From: Dokdonia sp. Dokd-P16
GTDB lineage: Bacteria; Bacteroidota; Bacteroidia; Flavobacteriales; Flavobacteriaceae
DNA length: 64,000 nucleotides
Direction of reading: 5' to 3'
Assembly: GCF_003095655.1 (NCBI RefSeq)
Contig: NZ_CP029151.1
Coordinates: 1,239,001-1,303,000 of the forward strand
Translations under genes and position numbers: made by a program
Notes under the pieces: model-generated
The model's input: only the letters and a program-made list of their open reading frames with translations
Databases searched by the model: none
Told to the model about the DNA's origin: nothing
Part shown: positions 1-7,562 of the stretch, piece after piece
Layout: the number at the start of each line of letters is the position of its first letter
Numbering within the stretch: the stretch's first letter is position 1

Positions 1-35
1 ACCTAGCTCCTGAGAAGAGAGTTCGTATTTGGTAA
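1..35 (+). CDS. Possible C-terminal end of an upstream gene (partial)
   Basis: The third forward frame reads LAPEKRVRIW and then stops at 33-35. A forward-oriented hairpin with a T tract follows at 66-90, which is what one expects after a forward gene. Only ten residues are visible, so the product cannot be named, and the reading could be fortuitous. Confidence 0.3.
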   Translation, partial: LAPEKRVRIW

Positions 36-47
36 TATAATATATTC

Positions 48-61
48 GCTTTCGCGAAAAC
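48..61. repeat. Dispersed palindrome, copy 1 (intergenic)
   Basis: GCTTTCGCGAAAAC (one mismatch to the 14-bp form) lies between the partial upstream gene and its terminator. Confidence 0.85.
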
Positions 62-65
62 AAGA

Positions 66-90
66 ACCGCCTCAATCGAGGCGGTTTTTT
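66..90 (+). terminator. Rho-independent terminator
   Basis: A stem of AACCGCCTC pairs with GAGGCGGTT around an AATC loop and is followed by a run of T on the plus strand. It most likely ends the gene that enters the window from the left. The reverse strand has a broken T run after the stem, so it may also serve the minus-strand gene ending at 111. Confidence 0.85.
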
Positions 91-110
91 TATGCGTATT
101 ACTTTCGTTA

Positions 111-914
111 TTAAAGGTGCACCGTAAACTCGTAATTTAAAACACTATCAACCGTAATACTATCTATCTGCTTAAAGGATAAGGATTCTTCTTGACTATA
201 TTCTGGCGGCTCAAGACCCAACTCAATAGCCTGCTTTGTATAGTATTCTTTTTTTGTAGGGTGACTAGGAGACACTGCATTTATAATGTGACCAAAGGCA
301 TTTTGCTTGATTATCGCTGTTAAAATCCCAATGCAGTCATCGCGATGTATCATATTAACTGGAGCATCACCATTAGTTAGACCTTTACGACCCGCTAAAA
401 ATTTAACAGGGTTTCTACTGCCACCAAACAATCCTCCAAAACGAACAACCGTTGTCTCAAAAGCAGGGGTATTAAAGAATATCTGCTCTACATCATACAA
501 CTGCTTAGCTGCATTTGTATCAGGTTGTGGAGCATCTTTCTCTGTCACCTTACCTTGTGCATCATCATAGACGGAGGTACTACTTATAAGAATCACCTTT
601 TTAACCTCAGACCGTTCAATCAGATGTAGAAAATGCGCCATTTTAAGAGCATAATTTGCACCTGTGTTCTTTCTCAAACCTGGCGGGATCATAATGAGTA
701 GCACATCTGTATCTGCAAGCAAAGTTTCTACTAAACCTGAGACACCAGTTTCTGCTATTATTACGGGATATGCAGCGATATTGCTTCTTGTAAGATCTTT
801 TGCCTTCTCTGCATCTGTCACACTTCCTTTTACTGTGTACCCCATAAGATGGAGTCTCGTAGCAAGTGCTTTACCAAGCCATCCTAAACCTGCAATTGTA
901 ATTTTTTTATTCAT
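111..914 (-). CDS. NAD(P)-dependent epimerase/dehydratase (SDR, YeeZ-like)
   Basis: This 267-residue protein is an extended short-chain dehydrogenase. The N-terminus has the dinucleotide-binding loop GLGWLG at residues 9-14 after the first beta strand. A segment SSTSVYDD near residue 110 corresponds to the Ser/Tyr active-site region, and FGGLFGGSR near 160 follows the family pattern. The overall plan matches the YeeZ group of atypical SDRs, whose substrates are mostly unknown. The gene is monocistronic, with a terminator just past its end. The family call is firm; the substrate is not known. Confidence 0.8.
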   Translation of the reverse strand: MNKKITIAGLGWLGKALATRLHLMGYTVKGSVTDAEKAKDLTRSNIAAYPVIIAETGVSGLVETLLADTDVLLIMIPPGLRKNTGANYALKMAHFLHLIERSEVKKVILISSTSVYDDAQGKVTEKDAPQPDTNAAKQLYDVEQIFFNTPAFETTVVRFGGLFGGSRNPVKFLAGRKGLTNGDAPVNMIHRDDCIGILTAIIKQNAFGHIINAVSPSHPTKKEYYTKQAIELGLEPPEYSQEESLSFKQIDSITVDSVLNYEFTVHL

Positions 915-1007
915 CTATTTTCTAGTAATAACTAGGGTGTTCGTTTAAATCTTCAGCAGCAACTATAATAAGTAGTTACTTCTATACTCTTGTCGAGAAT
1001 TACATTA

Positions 1008-3374
1008 CTATTTTACACCAGCGTTGATGCTATCTTTTTTTGCTTTCGCGAAAGCGTACTCAGCAATATCAATCGTACGCTCAACTATGATCGCGTCGTT
1101 AGGTACAAATGGTTTTGGCATCGTAGTATTAGGCCTCGCAGAAACTGTAAATTTTGGGTTTTCTAATAAATCATACGAGAACTCCTTGAGCGTAAACTTA
1201 GGACTCACACCTTCTGGCACTGCAAATGTAAACTCCAGCTTGTCATTTTTACCTCTGTAGTAGCTCAAAATCCCTTTACTACCTCGTTTCTTATAAAGCG
1301 TCTCAGTACTATCTGCATTTACAGCAACACCATTCCAAGAAATGTGCTGTAAAGGAGTTTCTATAGCTGTATACATACGCATTTGATGCACAGTACGATT
1401 AGGTGTGACTGTAAGTGTCATGTACCTCAACCCATCTACCAGCGTGTCTTTATCTAGCTGCACCGTACTTTCTGGCAAATCAATTACAGCAGTTTCCTTT
1501 GCATAGGTATATGGAGTATTATACTTACTACCTGCAGCATTACCTATGTACATAGCTGCTTGTTCTGGGTTTTCTCCTAGATATCCTTTGGTCCAGTCAT
1601 CAAGCGACTTATTATATGTTGCCCAGTATGCTCTATTTGTATCTGTATTTTGATAATAAATAAGACTATTAGGTGCTTGACGATCTACTGCAGCATCTGA
1701 GTTCATGTGAGCAATCCCAAAACAAATGAGTGCTCCTAGCAAACTCAAATATGCCAAGAACTTCTTGTTTCTATATAAGCCAAATACTGGCAATACTAAT
1801 CCAAAAAGGAGTATTAAAAAGATAACACTCGCATAGAGCATATCTGGTCCTAAACCTACAGGAAAGAATTGCACTAACGGGGCTAATAAAAATATAGCTG
1901 GAGCACACAGTAAGACAAGTAACAGCACACTAGGCTTACGTTGCGCTATAAGCACATAGAAAGCAATTAACCCAAAATATACAGGAATGATAAAAAAGGC
2001 AGCACCTTTTAAATAAACGGCAACAAGTATATTAATGATGAGCCACATCGCAAGTGGAGCTACCATATTACTTGCCGTGTTTTGTGCCACGGTAAGCCTA
2101 TGATACATACCCATGCATAAACTAAAGCCTAGTAACGCAAAGGCAATAATATACCAGTGACCATTATAGATAAAAACGGGCAGCATGTCTTCATACGTAG
2201 GATATATATACTTTAATAACTCCCACAAGAGGTAAAAAAGCCCTCCTCCTAAGATTAATGTAAGGAAGAAAGTGCTGAAACCTCTAGCAACATATTTTCT
2301 CCTCAATTGTTCCTTTTTAAATCCATAAACTAGTAATACTATAAACAGGACAATCGCAATTGCTAGCATAGGCCAGATCCATGAAAATGGATATGCAACA
2401 AAGTTGGCCACAGCGGCATCAAAGTACACGTAATCTTCATCTGACTTTATGTTGGTGAGATCTGCAGATGCAAAATGTGTGAGCAAAGGCATTAGATAGG
2501 TTCCTTGGTGCTCTAGTGTCTTGCGATCCAAGTTTTCAAAAGTGTCATTTACCGTATGATAGTCAAAATGATCATCTATAAATGCAAAGAAAAAACCGTC
2601 GATATCGCCATCTTCTCTCAAAACAGTCGAGTCCGTATCATTAGGCAACATTTTGTAAATACTATACATTAATGAAGTCCCTACTGGGTACTCCACTCCT
2701 GCTTCCATAAATCCATTAATGAGATTTTTATTACCATGATTAGTCTCTACAATCATATTAGAAGGACCACCACTACCACGTGCTTCAAAGTTGAGGGCAA
2801 GTCCCACGTTTTTTGCCCATGGGTGTTCATCTACAAAAAGCTGAGCGCCATCTAGGCCAATTTCTTCGGCGTCTGTGATGCAAATTATGATATCATTTAC
2901 AGGAGTGACTCCGCTAGCAAGGTATGCTCGTATACTTTCTAGTATGGTTACCACACCAGAACCTGCGTCACTAGCGCCATGAGATGCGCTATGCGGTGCA
3001 CTATCATAATGTGACATAAGTAATAACGCTTTACCATCGCCACTTCCTTTTATACGAGCTATGATATTTTGAGGCTTTGTAAGATTACTGTATCCATTCC
3101 ATTCCTCATTTACAAAGCCTTCTTGCACTTGCGGCTCTAGACCAAGCTTGCGAAGTTCTTGTACTATATATTGCTGCACTTCTGTATGTGCCGCTGTACC
3201 CACAAAATGCGGCTTTGCCGAGATTACTTTTAAATGTGATAATGCCCTTGCGGTAGAAAATTCTGTAAGCGGAGTTTCTTTGTCACTTATTGTCTTAGGC
3301 ATGAGTGAGTAAAAGCTCACAAATACTAAAAACAACACTAGAATAAATGAAATAATATGGGATAAACGTTTCAT
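1008..3374 (-). CDS. M28 family zinc peptidase with multi-span membrane domain
   Basis: This 788-residue protein starts with one membrane segment (residues 8-28). A peptidase M28 domain follows, with zinc-ligand motifs HYDS, SDAGSG and DAEEIG in order and a late HYHT-type His (DDHFDYHTVND). Residues about 330-560 hold eight or so hydrophobic helices, and a soluble C-terminal domain follows. This resembles the ER metallopeptidase/Fxna branch, predicted to cleave peptides on the periplasmic side. I chose the ATG at 3372-3374 over an upstream TTG at 3378-3380. The dispersed palindrome lies in the last 15 residues, read as EYAFAKAKK, suggesting a tolerant C-terminal tail. Confidence 0.85.
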   Translation of the reverse strand: MKRLSHIISFILVLFLVFVSFYSLMPKTISDKETPLTEFSTARALSHLKVISAKPHFVGTAAHTEVQQYIVQELRKLGLEPQVQEGFVNEEWNGYSNLTKPQNIIARIKGSGDGKALLLMSHYDSAPHSASHGASDAGSGVVTILESIRAYLASGVTPVNDIIICITDAEEIGLDGAQLFVDEHPWAKNVGLALNFEARGSGGPSNMIVETNHGNKNLINGFMEAGVEYPVGTSLMYSIYKMLPNDTDSTVLREDGDIDGFFFAFIDDHFDYHTVNDTFENLDRKTLEHQGTYLMPLLTHFASADLTNIKSDEDYVYFDAAVANFVAYPFSWIWPMLAIAIVLFIVLLVYGFKKEQLRRKYVARGFSTFFLTLILGGGLFYLLWELLKYIYPTYEDMLPVFIYNGHWYIIAFALLGFSLCMGMYHRLTVAQNTASNMVAPLAMWLIINILVAVYLKGAAFFIIPVYFGLIAFYVLIAQRKPSVLLLVLLCAPAIFLLAPLVQFFPVGLGPDMLYASVIFLILLFGLVLPVFGLYRNKKFLAYLSLLGALICFGIAHMNSDAAVDRQAPNSLIYYQNTDTNRAYWATYNKSLDDWTKGYLGENPEQAAMYIGNAAGSKYNTPYTYAKETAVIDLPESTVQLDKDTLVDGLRYMTLTVTPNRTVHQMRMYTAIETPLQHISWNGVAVNADSTETLYKKRGSKGILSYYRGKNDKLEFTFAVPEGVSPKFTLKEFSYDLLENPKFTVSARPNTTMPKPFVPNDAIIVERTIDIAEYAFAKAKKDSINAGVK
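1042..1055. repeat. Dispersed palindrome, copy 2 (in the M28 peptidase gene)
   Basis: Exact GCTTTCGCGAAAGC; read as AFAKA at residue 775 of 788. Confidence 0.95.
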
Positions 3375-3430
3375 CGACAAGGTAATCTATTGGTTTGGTG
3401 CTTGTAAAATACGAATTTATGAGCTTGAGT

Positions 3431-3448
3431 ACGCTTTCGCGAAAGCGT
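3431..3448. repeat. Dispersed palindrome, copy 3 (intergenic)
   Basis: Full 18-bp form ACGCTTTCGCGAAAGCGT between divergent M28 and CBS genes. Confidence 0.95.
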
Positions 3449-3452
3449 AACC

Positions 3453-3482
3453 TTAGAGATTAAAATTAAATCACTAACTTTA
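3453..3482 (+). promoter_or_regulatory. Candidate promoter for the CBS protein gene
   Basis: A -33-like TTA at 3453-3455 is separated by 19 bp from TAACTTTA at 3475-3482. This is close to the Bacteroidota consensus TTG, 19 bp, TAnnTTTG. The -33 element is imperfect. Confidence 0.4.
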
Positions 3483-3503
3483 AGAGAACAAAATCAGCAA
3501 GTT

Positions 3504-3968
3504 ATGGCAATTAAAAGTTTTATGGGTAAGCGCGCAAAGGACACCAAAAGCAGCGCTACAGACATTAAGGTAAGTGATTACATGAGCCGAAAGCTCATTA
3601 CTTTTTCTCCTGATCAATCGGTGCTAGAAGTGATGAATAACTTAATTAAACACAAGATTTCTGGTGGTCCCGTGGTTAATGGAAATAACGAACTACTGGG
3701 TATTATCTCTGAAGGTGACTGTATGAAGCAAATTTCTGAAAGCCGCTACTACAATATGCCTATGGATAATATGAAGGTGTCTAATCACATGGTGACTAAT
3801 GTGGATACGATAGATGGTAATATGAATGTTTTTGATGCGGCAAATAAATTTTTAGAGTCAAAACACAGGCGTTTCCCTATTGTAGAAAACGGCAAGCTTG
3901 TAGGGCAGATAAGCCAGAAGGATGTTCTTAAAGCTGCGCTAGCACTCAACGGTCAAACTTGGAAATAA
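3504..3968 (+). CDS. CBS domain protein
   Basis: This 154-residue protein has two CBS motifs: residues about 22-80 (VSDYMSRKLITFSPDQSVLE) and 88-150 (VSNHMVTNVDTIDGN). Both end with the family's GKLVGQISQKDVL-type strand. Tandem CBS modules usually bind adenosyl ligands and act as energy or ligand sensors. No catalytic domain is fused, so this is a stand-alone regulator whose partner is unknown. It is divergent from the M28 peptidase gene, and a Bacteroidota-like -7 box (TAACTTTA) lies 22 bp before the ATG. Confidence 0.85.
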   Translation: MAIKSFMGKRAKDTKSSATDIKVSDYMSRKLITFSPDQSVLEVMNNLIKHKISGGPVVNGNNELLGIISEGDCMKQISESRYYNMPMDNMKVSNHMVTNVDTIDGNMNVFDAANKFLESKHRRFPIVENGKLVGQISQKDVLKAALALNGQTWK

Positions 3969-3972
3969 ACTG

Positions 3973-4500
3973 TTATGGCATTTTTTCAAACCAAGCAAGT
4001 TCTACTTGCTGAGCTTCATATATAAAATTATTCTTGCGCTCGAGGCCTATCTTCTCTAGTACTCTGCAAGATGCTTTATTCCCTAACTCTGCCATGCCGC
4101 AGAGTTTTGTATTTGGAAAATATTCAAAAAAGTAATCTCTTGCCGCAATTGAAGATTCGGTTGCATAACCTTTACCCCAATACTCAGGCATAAAACGATA
4201 GCCTATATCATAAAAATTAGTGTGGCCATTCATTTCTTTTTCAAAGTTATATTTGAGTCCCGTCCACCCTATCCAATTTCCTGTGCTTTTCTCTATCGCT
4301 GCCCAGCGACCTATACCGTAGGTTTCATATTGCATACGAATGTAATCTACATACGTTCGCGCCTTTCCCATACATGTAATAGGGTTTTTGCCTAAATATT
4401 CATGTACTATTGGATTGCTATCTAGAAGATACACACCTCCTGTATCTTCTATACGAACCTCGCGTAAGATGAGATGTTCTGTTTCTATGTGGTAGGTCAT
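3973..4500 (-). CDS. GNAT N-acetyltransferase (RimJ/RimL type)
   Basis: This 175-residue protein follows the RimJ/RimL acetyltransferase plan. It opens with ETEHLILREVRIEDTGGVYLL and has the acetyl-CoA-binding motif A region YRFMPEYWGKGYATES (about residues 100-115) and the late ASCRVLEKIGLER segment. It probably transfers an acetyl group from acetyl-CoA to an amine on a protein or small molecule; the substrate cannot be told. It ends 5 bp from the end of the CBS gene (convergent) and lies just downstream of the small zinc-ribbon gene on the same strand. Confidence 0.85.
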   Translation of the reverse strand: MTYHIETEHLILREVRIEDTGGVYLLDSNPIVHEYLGKNPITCMGKARTYVDYIRMQYETYGIGRWAAIEKSTGNWIGWTGLKYNFEKEMNGHTNFYDIGYRFMPEYWGKGYATESSIAARDYFFEYFPNTKLCGMAELGNKASCRVLEKIGLERKNNFIYEAQQVELAWFEKMP

Positions 4501-4530
4501 AATTAATTTAGAATTAAATCCGCTTCAATT

Positions 4531-4878
4531 TTATGCCCGCTTCACAAGCGCATAAAAATCACCTTCAAGCGGCAAGTAACCTTGATCATACACAAAGTAA
4601 TATACTGTACCGGCTTTTGTAGTATAGATACTTGTAAATAGATTGAAGTCAAATCCAGCTGCATTGAGTTTAGACTTGGTTGTTCTGGTTTTGTCTTCTG
4701 GATTGAGACCCTCTAAAATGCGATAATTTTTGCGCAATACATTATTAGTATTGCGCATGATATTCTTTGAGTCCTTATTTTGATTATTGTTGTGCGAATT
4801 ACGGCATGAGTCACTACAGAATTTTTTATCTGCGCGACCTATGATTTTATCTCCACACTCGGGACAAGCTCTTTCCAT
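4531..4878 (-). CDS. Small zinc-ribbon protein of unknown function
   Basis: This 115-residue protein starts with a four-cysteine zinc ribbon, CPECGDKI then FCSDSCRNSHNN (residues 5-30), of the DUF2116-like kind. An Asn/Lys-rich linker follows, then a conserved-looking C-terminal half containing AGFDFNLFTSIYTTKAGTVY. The C-terminal half resembles a small conserved domain common in Flavobacteriia, but I do not recognise a function. It is probably co-transcribed with the downstream acetyltransferase gene (30 bp gap). Confidence 0.7.
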   Translation of the reverse strand: MERACPECGDKIIGRADKKFCSDSCRNSHNNNQNKDSKNIMRNTNNVLRKNYRILEGLNPEDKTRTTKSKLNAAGFDFNLFTSIYTTKAGTVYYFVYDQGYLPLEGDFYALVKRA

Positions 4879-4937
4879 ATACTTGCTAGATACTTGAGCT
4901 CAAAGCTCAAGCGTCCATATTATGAGGTTAATACTCT

Positions 4938-6008
4938 TTAATTATTCTTATAAATCTTAATGTCTAGATCTCCGGTAGCATTCATATGAGCACGGTACAT
5001 TCCTGCAGTGTTAAATTCCATCGCAACGTTACCGTCTTTGTCTATCGCTACAATACCTCCATCGCCTCCTAAAGCTGGAACTTTCTTCTGGATAACTTCG
5101 CTAGCCGCTTCTTGAAGTGTTACTCCTTTATATTCCATCATTGCCGAAATATCGTGAGCCACCTGTGCTCGTATAAAAAATTCTCCCCATCCTGTACTAC
5201 TTACTGCACACGTAGCATTATTTGCATACGTACCAGAACCTATAATAGGAGCATCACCTATACGATTGTAACGTTTATTAGTCATTCCTCCTGTAGAAGT
5301 TCCCGCAGCTAGGTTACCATATTTATCTAACGCCGCACAACCTACGGTTCCAAATTTACTGTCCTTTATATAAGGATCCATAAATACCACCTTCTTATCA
5401 TCATCGTGGTCGAGCTGTGTTTTTTCTTTATCTATTATTTTCTGTAAAGATTGGAAGCGTCTTTCTGTATAGAAATAAGAAGGATCTACAATTTCTAGTC
5501 CTTGCTCTTGTGCAAATTGCTCTGCTCCTTTTGCGCTTAACATCACATGCTCAGATTTATCCATAACAGCTACTGCAAGATCAATAGGATTTTTTACTGT
5601 TGTTACTCCAGAGATGGCTCCCGCATTAAGCGTCTTACCATCCATTACACTTGCGTCAAGCTCATTTGTACCATCATGTGTAAAGACAGCACCTTTTCCT
5701 GCATTAAATAAAGGACTGTCTTCCATTATATTTATAGCTGCTGTCACGGCTTCCATACTAGTTCCACCATCGGCTAGAATTTTATGACCAGCCTTTGTAG
5801 CTTCTTCTAGCTTAAGACGATATGCTTTTTCTAGTGAATCTGTCATATTCTTTTTGAGAATAGTACCTGCTCCTCCATGTATAACAAGACCAAATTTTTG
5901 ATCTGCGGGGATAGTATTTTCAACTTCCTTAGAATTTTCTTTTTTAACTGGCATGTCGCAAGACATGATTAAAAAACATGAAATAATACTAAAAACTAAT
6001 TTTTTCAT
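4938..6008 (-). CDS. Isoaspartyl peptidase / L-asparaginase (Ntn-hydrolase), lipoprotein
   Basis: The protein is 356 residues from the ATG at 6006-6008; a longer reading starting at 6083 lacks a signal peptide and is rejected. Residues 1-18 form a lipoprotein signal ending LIMSC. The rest is a plant-type asparaginase: the substrate segment NAGKGAVFTHDGTNELDASV, the autocleavage site FGTVGC with the nucleophile Thr, and the following GTSTGGMTNK loop. The enzyme self-cleaves into alpha and beta chains and hydrolyses beta-aspartyl peptides or asparagine, here in the periplasm. A strong operator-like palindrome lies in the divergent region with the CAP gene. Confidence 0.9.
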   Translation of the reverse strand: MKKLVFSIISCFLIMSCDMPVKKENSKEVENTIPADQKFGLVIHGGAGTILKKNMTDSLEKAYRLKLEEATKAGHKILADGGTSMEAVTAAINIMEDSPLFNAGKGAVFTHDGTNELDASVMDGKTLNAGAISGVTTVKNPIDLAVAVMDKSEHVMLSAKGAEQFAQEQGLEIVDPSYFYTERRFQSLQKIIDKEKTQLDHDDDKKVVFMDPYIKDSKFGTVGCAALDKYGNLAAGTSTGGMTNKRYNRIGDAPIIGSGTYANNATCAVSSTGWGEFFIRAQVAHDISAMMEYKGVTLQEAASEVIQKKVPALGGDGGIVAIDKDGNVAMEFNTAGMYRAHMNATGDLDIKIYKNN

Positions 6009-6081
6009 AAAGATTACGATTTTGTAAGTGTCTAAATATAAGGAGAAAGAAACTTTAAAACGAACTGGGTTTTTCAAAAAC

Positions 6082-6160
6082 ATCGACGAAATACACAGTA
6101 ATTCCTTTGAAATTTCTTACAAATAGAATTTTTTTGTGTATTTCATCGATTAAATACACA
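6082..6160. promoter_or_regulatory. Operator-like palindrome with an extra half-site
   Basis: Positions 6135-6160 form a 26-bp near-palindrome (24 of 26 positions): arm TGTGTATTT, centre ATCGAT, arm AAATACACA. A further copy of the half-site, ATCGACGAAATACACA, lies at 6082-6097 and differs from the palindrome's minus-strand arm by one base. The elements sit between the divergent asparaginase and CAP genes, so a dimeric regulator could control either or both. Confidence 0.6.
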
Positions 6161-6224
6161 AAATATACGTTTAAGTGCAAAATAGTTTTATATTGCAGTC
6201 ATAATAAACTCATAACCCCAAATT

Positions 6225-6719
6225 ATGAAATTGATTAGCCAAACTTTATACGCACTAGTTGCGTTGTGCCTCCTAAGCGCGTGCACCAGCGAAGAATCTA
6301 CAGAGATAGATACTCTTGCAAATTTAGAAACTACTATTGAAGTAGAAAATAACATTGAGCTTGCCGAAGAGGTACTTGATGTACTTAATGACTATAGGGC
6401 ATCTCTAGGTCTATCTGCGCTACAGTGGCACACAGATTCAGAAAATCTTGCAGTAGGACACTCTAGTTATATGGTAGCTCAAAATGCTGCTAGTCACGAT
6501 AATTTTTATGAGCGTGCTGCTATATTGCAAGAAAATGGGGCAGACATGGTGAGTGAGAATGTTGCTTACGGTTTTAGAGATGCAGCGTCAGTTCTAGAAG
6601 GATGGCTTAACAGTCCTGCTCATAAGCAAGCAATAGAAGGAGATTACACACACACAGGTGTAGGCATCGTCATGACAGAAACAGGAATACCATACTATAC
6701 ACAACTATTTATACGATAA
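6225..6719 (+). CDS. CAP/SCP domain lipoprotein
   Basis: This 164-residue protein has a lipoprotein signal with lipobox LLSAC at residues 16-20, a short acidic linker, and a CAP (SCP/PR1) domain. Visible landmarks are VLNDYRASLGLSAL, the His of LAVGHSSYM, HDNFYERA, SENVAYG, and the closing TGVGIV. Bacterial CAP proteins are secreted, and most have no assigned activity. It is transcribed alone: a palindromic operator-like site lies upstream and a strong terminator directly follows. Confidence 0.88.
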   Translation: MKLISQTLYALVALCLLSACTSEESTEIDTLANLETTIEVENNIELAEEVLDVLNDYRASLGLSALQWHTDSENLAVGHSSYMVAQNAASHDNFYERAAILQENGADMVSENVAYGFRDAASVLEGWLNSPAHKQAIEGDYTHTGVGIVMTETGIPYYTQLFIR

Positions 6720-6748
6720 AAAGATACCCCAAAATCAGTTTTGATTAT

Positions 6749-6785
6749 CAACCCCGTTTACAACAGTAGACGGGGTTGTTTTTTT
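6749..6785 (+). terminator. Rho-independent terminator after the CAP gene
   Basis: The stem CAACCCCGT pairs with ACGGGGTTG and is followed by seven T residues. The dispersed palindrome begins directly at the end of this T tract. Confidence 0.9.
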
Positions 6786-6803
6786 ACGCTTTCGCGAAAG
6801 CGT
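6786..6803. repeat. Dispersed palindrome, copy 4 (intergenic)
   Basis: Full 18-bp form directly following the T tract of the CAP-gene terminator. Confidence 0.95.
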
Positions 6804-6841
6804 ACTTCTATAAATTGTATTTTTATACAAAGAATAATATT

Positions 6842-7378
6842 ATGGCAATTCAACAACCGTTTAATTTAAATAAGTGGATTGAGGAAAATAGAGATCTCCT
6901 CAAGCCACCCGTAGGCAATAAGAACTTATATAAAGATGCTGGTGATTATATTGTGATGATTGTAGGCGGCCCAAATGCGCGTAAAGACTACCACTACAAT
7001 GAGACCGAAGAACTATTTTTTCAAATAGAAGGTACTATTGAGGTACACGTACAAGATGAGGGAGTAAAGCGCACTATGCACCTAGGTCCTGGTGATATGT
7101 ATTTACATCCCGCTGGTGTACCACACTCACCTGTTAGGCATGAAAACTCTATAGGTCTGGTGATAGAACGCAAGCGAGTAGACCTTGATGGAAAAGATGG
7201 ATTATTATGGTTCTGCGATAACTGTAATCATAAATTATATGAGGTATTCTTTAAGCTTAATGATATTGAAAAAGACTTTTTAGGACACTTTAAAGATTTC
7301 TATGGAAGCAAAGAACATAGAACTTGTAATAACTGTGGGACTGTCATGGAAGTAGATGAGCGATTTACTACGGATTAG
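6842..7378 (+). CDS. nbaC: 3-hydroxyanthranilate 3,4-dioxygenase
   Basis: This 178-residue cupin opens the ring of 3-hydroxyanthranilate in the kynurenine branch of tryptophan catabolism or quinolinate synthesis. The first strand motif DYHYNETEELFFQIEG and the later LHPAGVPHSP supply the Fe(II) ligands (His, Glu, His). The C-terminal tail carries a rubredoxin-like CDNCNHK and CNNCGT pair, as in bacterial and fungal members. The start is the ATG at 6842; an upstream extension to 6776 would only translate the dispersed palindrome. No other kynurenine gene is adjacent. Confidence 0.92.
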   Translation: MAIQQPFNLNKWIEENRDLLKPPVGNKNLYKDAGDYIVMIVGGPNARKDYHYNETEELFFQIEGTIEVHVQDEGVKRTMHLGPGDMYLHPAGVPHSPVRHENSIGLVIERKRVDLDGKDGLLWFCDNCNHKLYEVFFKLNDIEKDFLGHFKDFYGSKEHRTCNNCGTVMEVDERFTTD

Positions 7379-7400
7379 TAAAAAAACAGAATAATTTTTA

Positions 7401-7428
7401 GGGTGTGTTTAATAACACGCCCTTTTTT
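7401..7428 (+). terminator. Rho-independent terminator after the dioxygenase gene
   Basis: The stem GGGTGTGTT pairs with AACACGCCC around a four-base loop and runs into six T residues, 23 bp after the stop codon. Confidence 0.9.
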
Positions 7429-7511
7429 ATGGAAGCCTTTGAATTATCCTTAGATTTGACTCAGAACTACACCTCTATTGCAGCAGATGTATATTAAAGA
7501 AATTATTAATC

Positions 7512-7549
7512 ATTGAGTAAGATCGCTATGTATGTTTTCTTCACTCAAT
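7512..7549. promoter_or_regulatory. Inverted repeat upstream of the aldehyde dehydrogenase gene
   Basis: ATTGAGT at 7512-7518 is inverted as ACTCAAT at 7543-7549, 14 bp before the ATG, with a 24-base spacer. This could be a regulator half-site pair or a leader hairpin; no protein can be named. Confidence 0.35.
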
Positions 7550-7562
7550 AATTCAAAAAACT

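Noticed and set aside
4938-6083. Longer asparaginase reading from 6083
   Set aside because: It places 25 residues before a clear lipoprotein signal and overlaps the operator region.
6776-6841. N-terminal extension of the dioxygenase starting within the dispersed palindrome (FYAFAKAYFYK)
   Set aside because: Homologs start at MAIQQPFN; the extension translates the terminator T tract and the intergenic palindrome.
7430-7498. A 22-codon reading frame MEAFELSLDL... downstream of the dioxygenase gene
   Set aside because: It starts in the T tract of a terminator, has no promoter and is too short to support.
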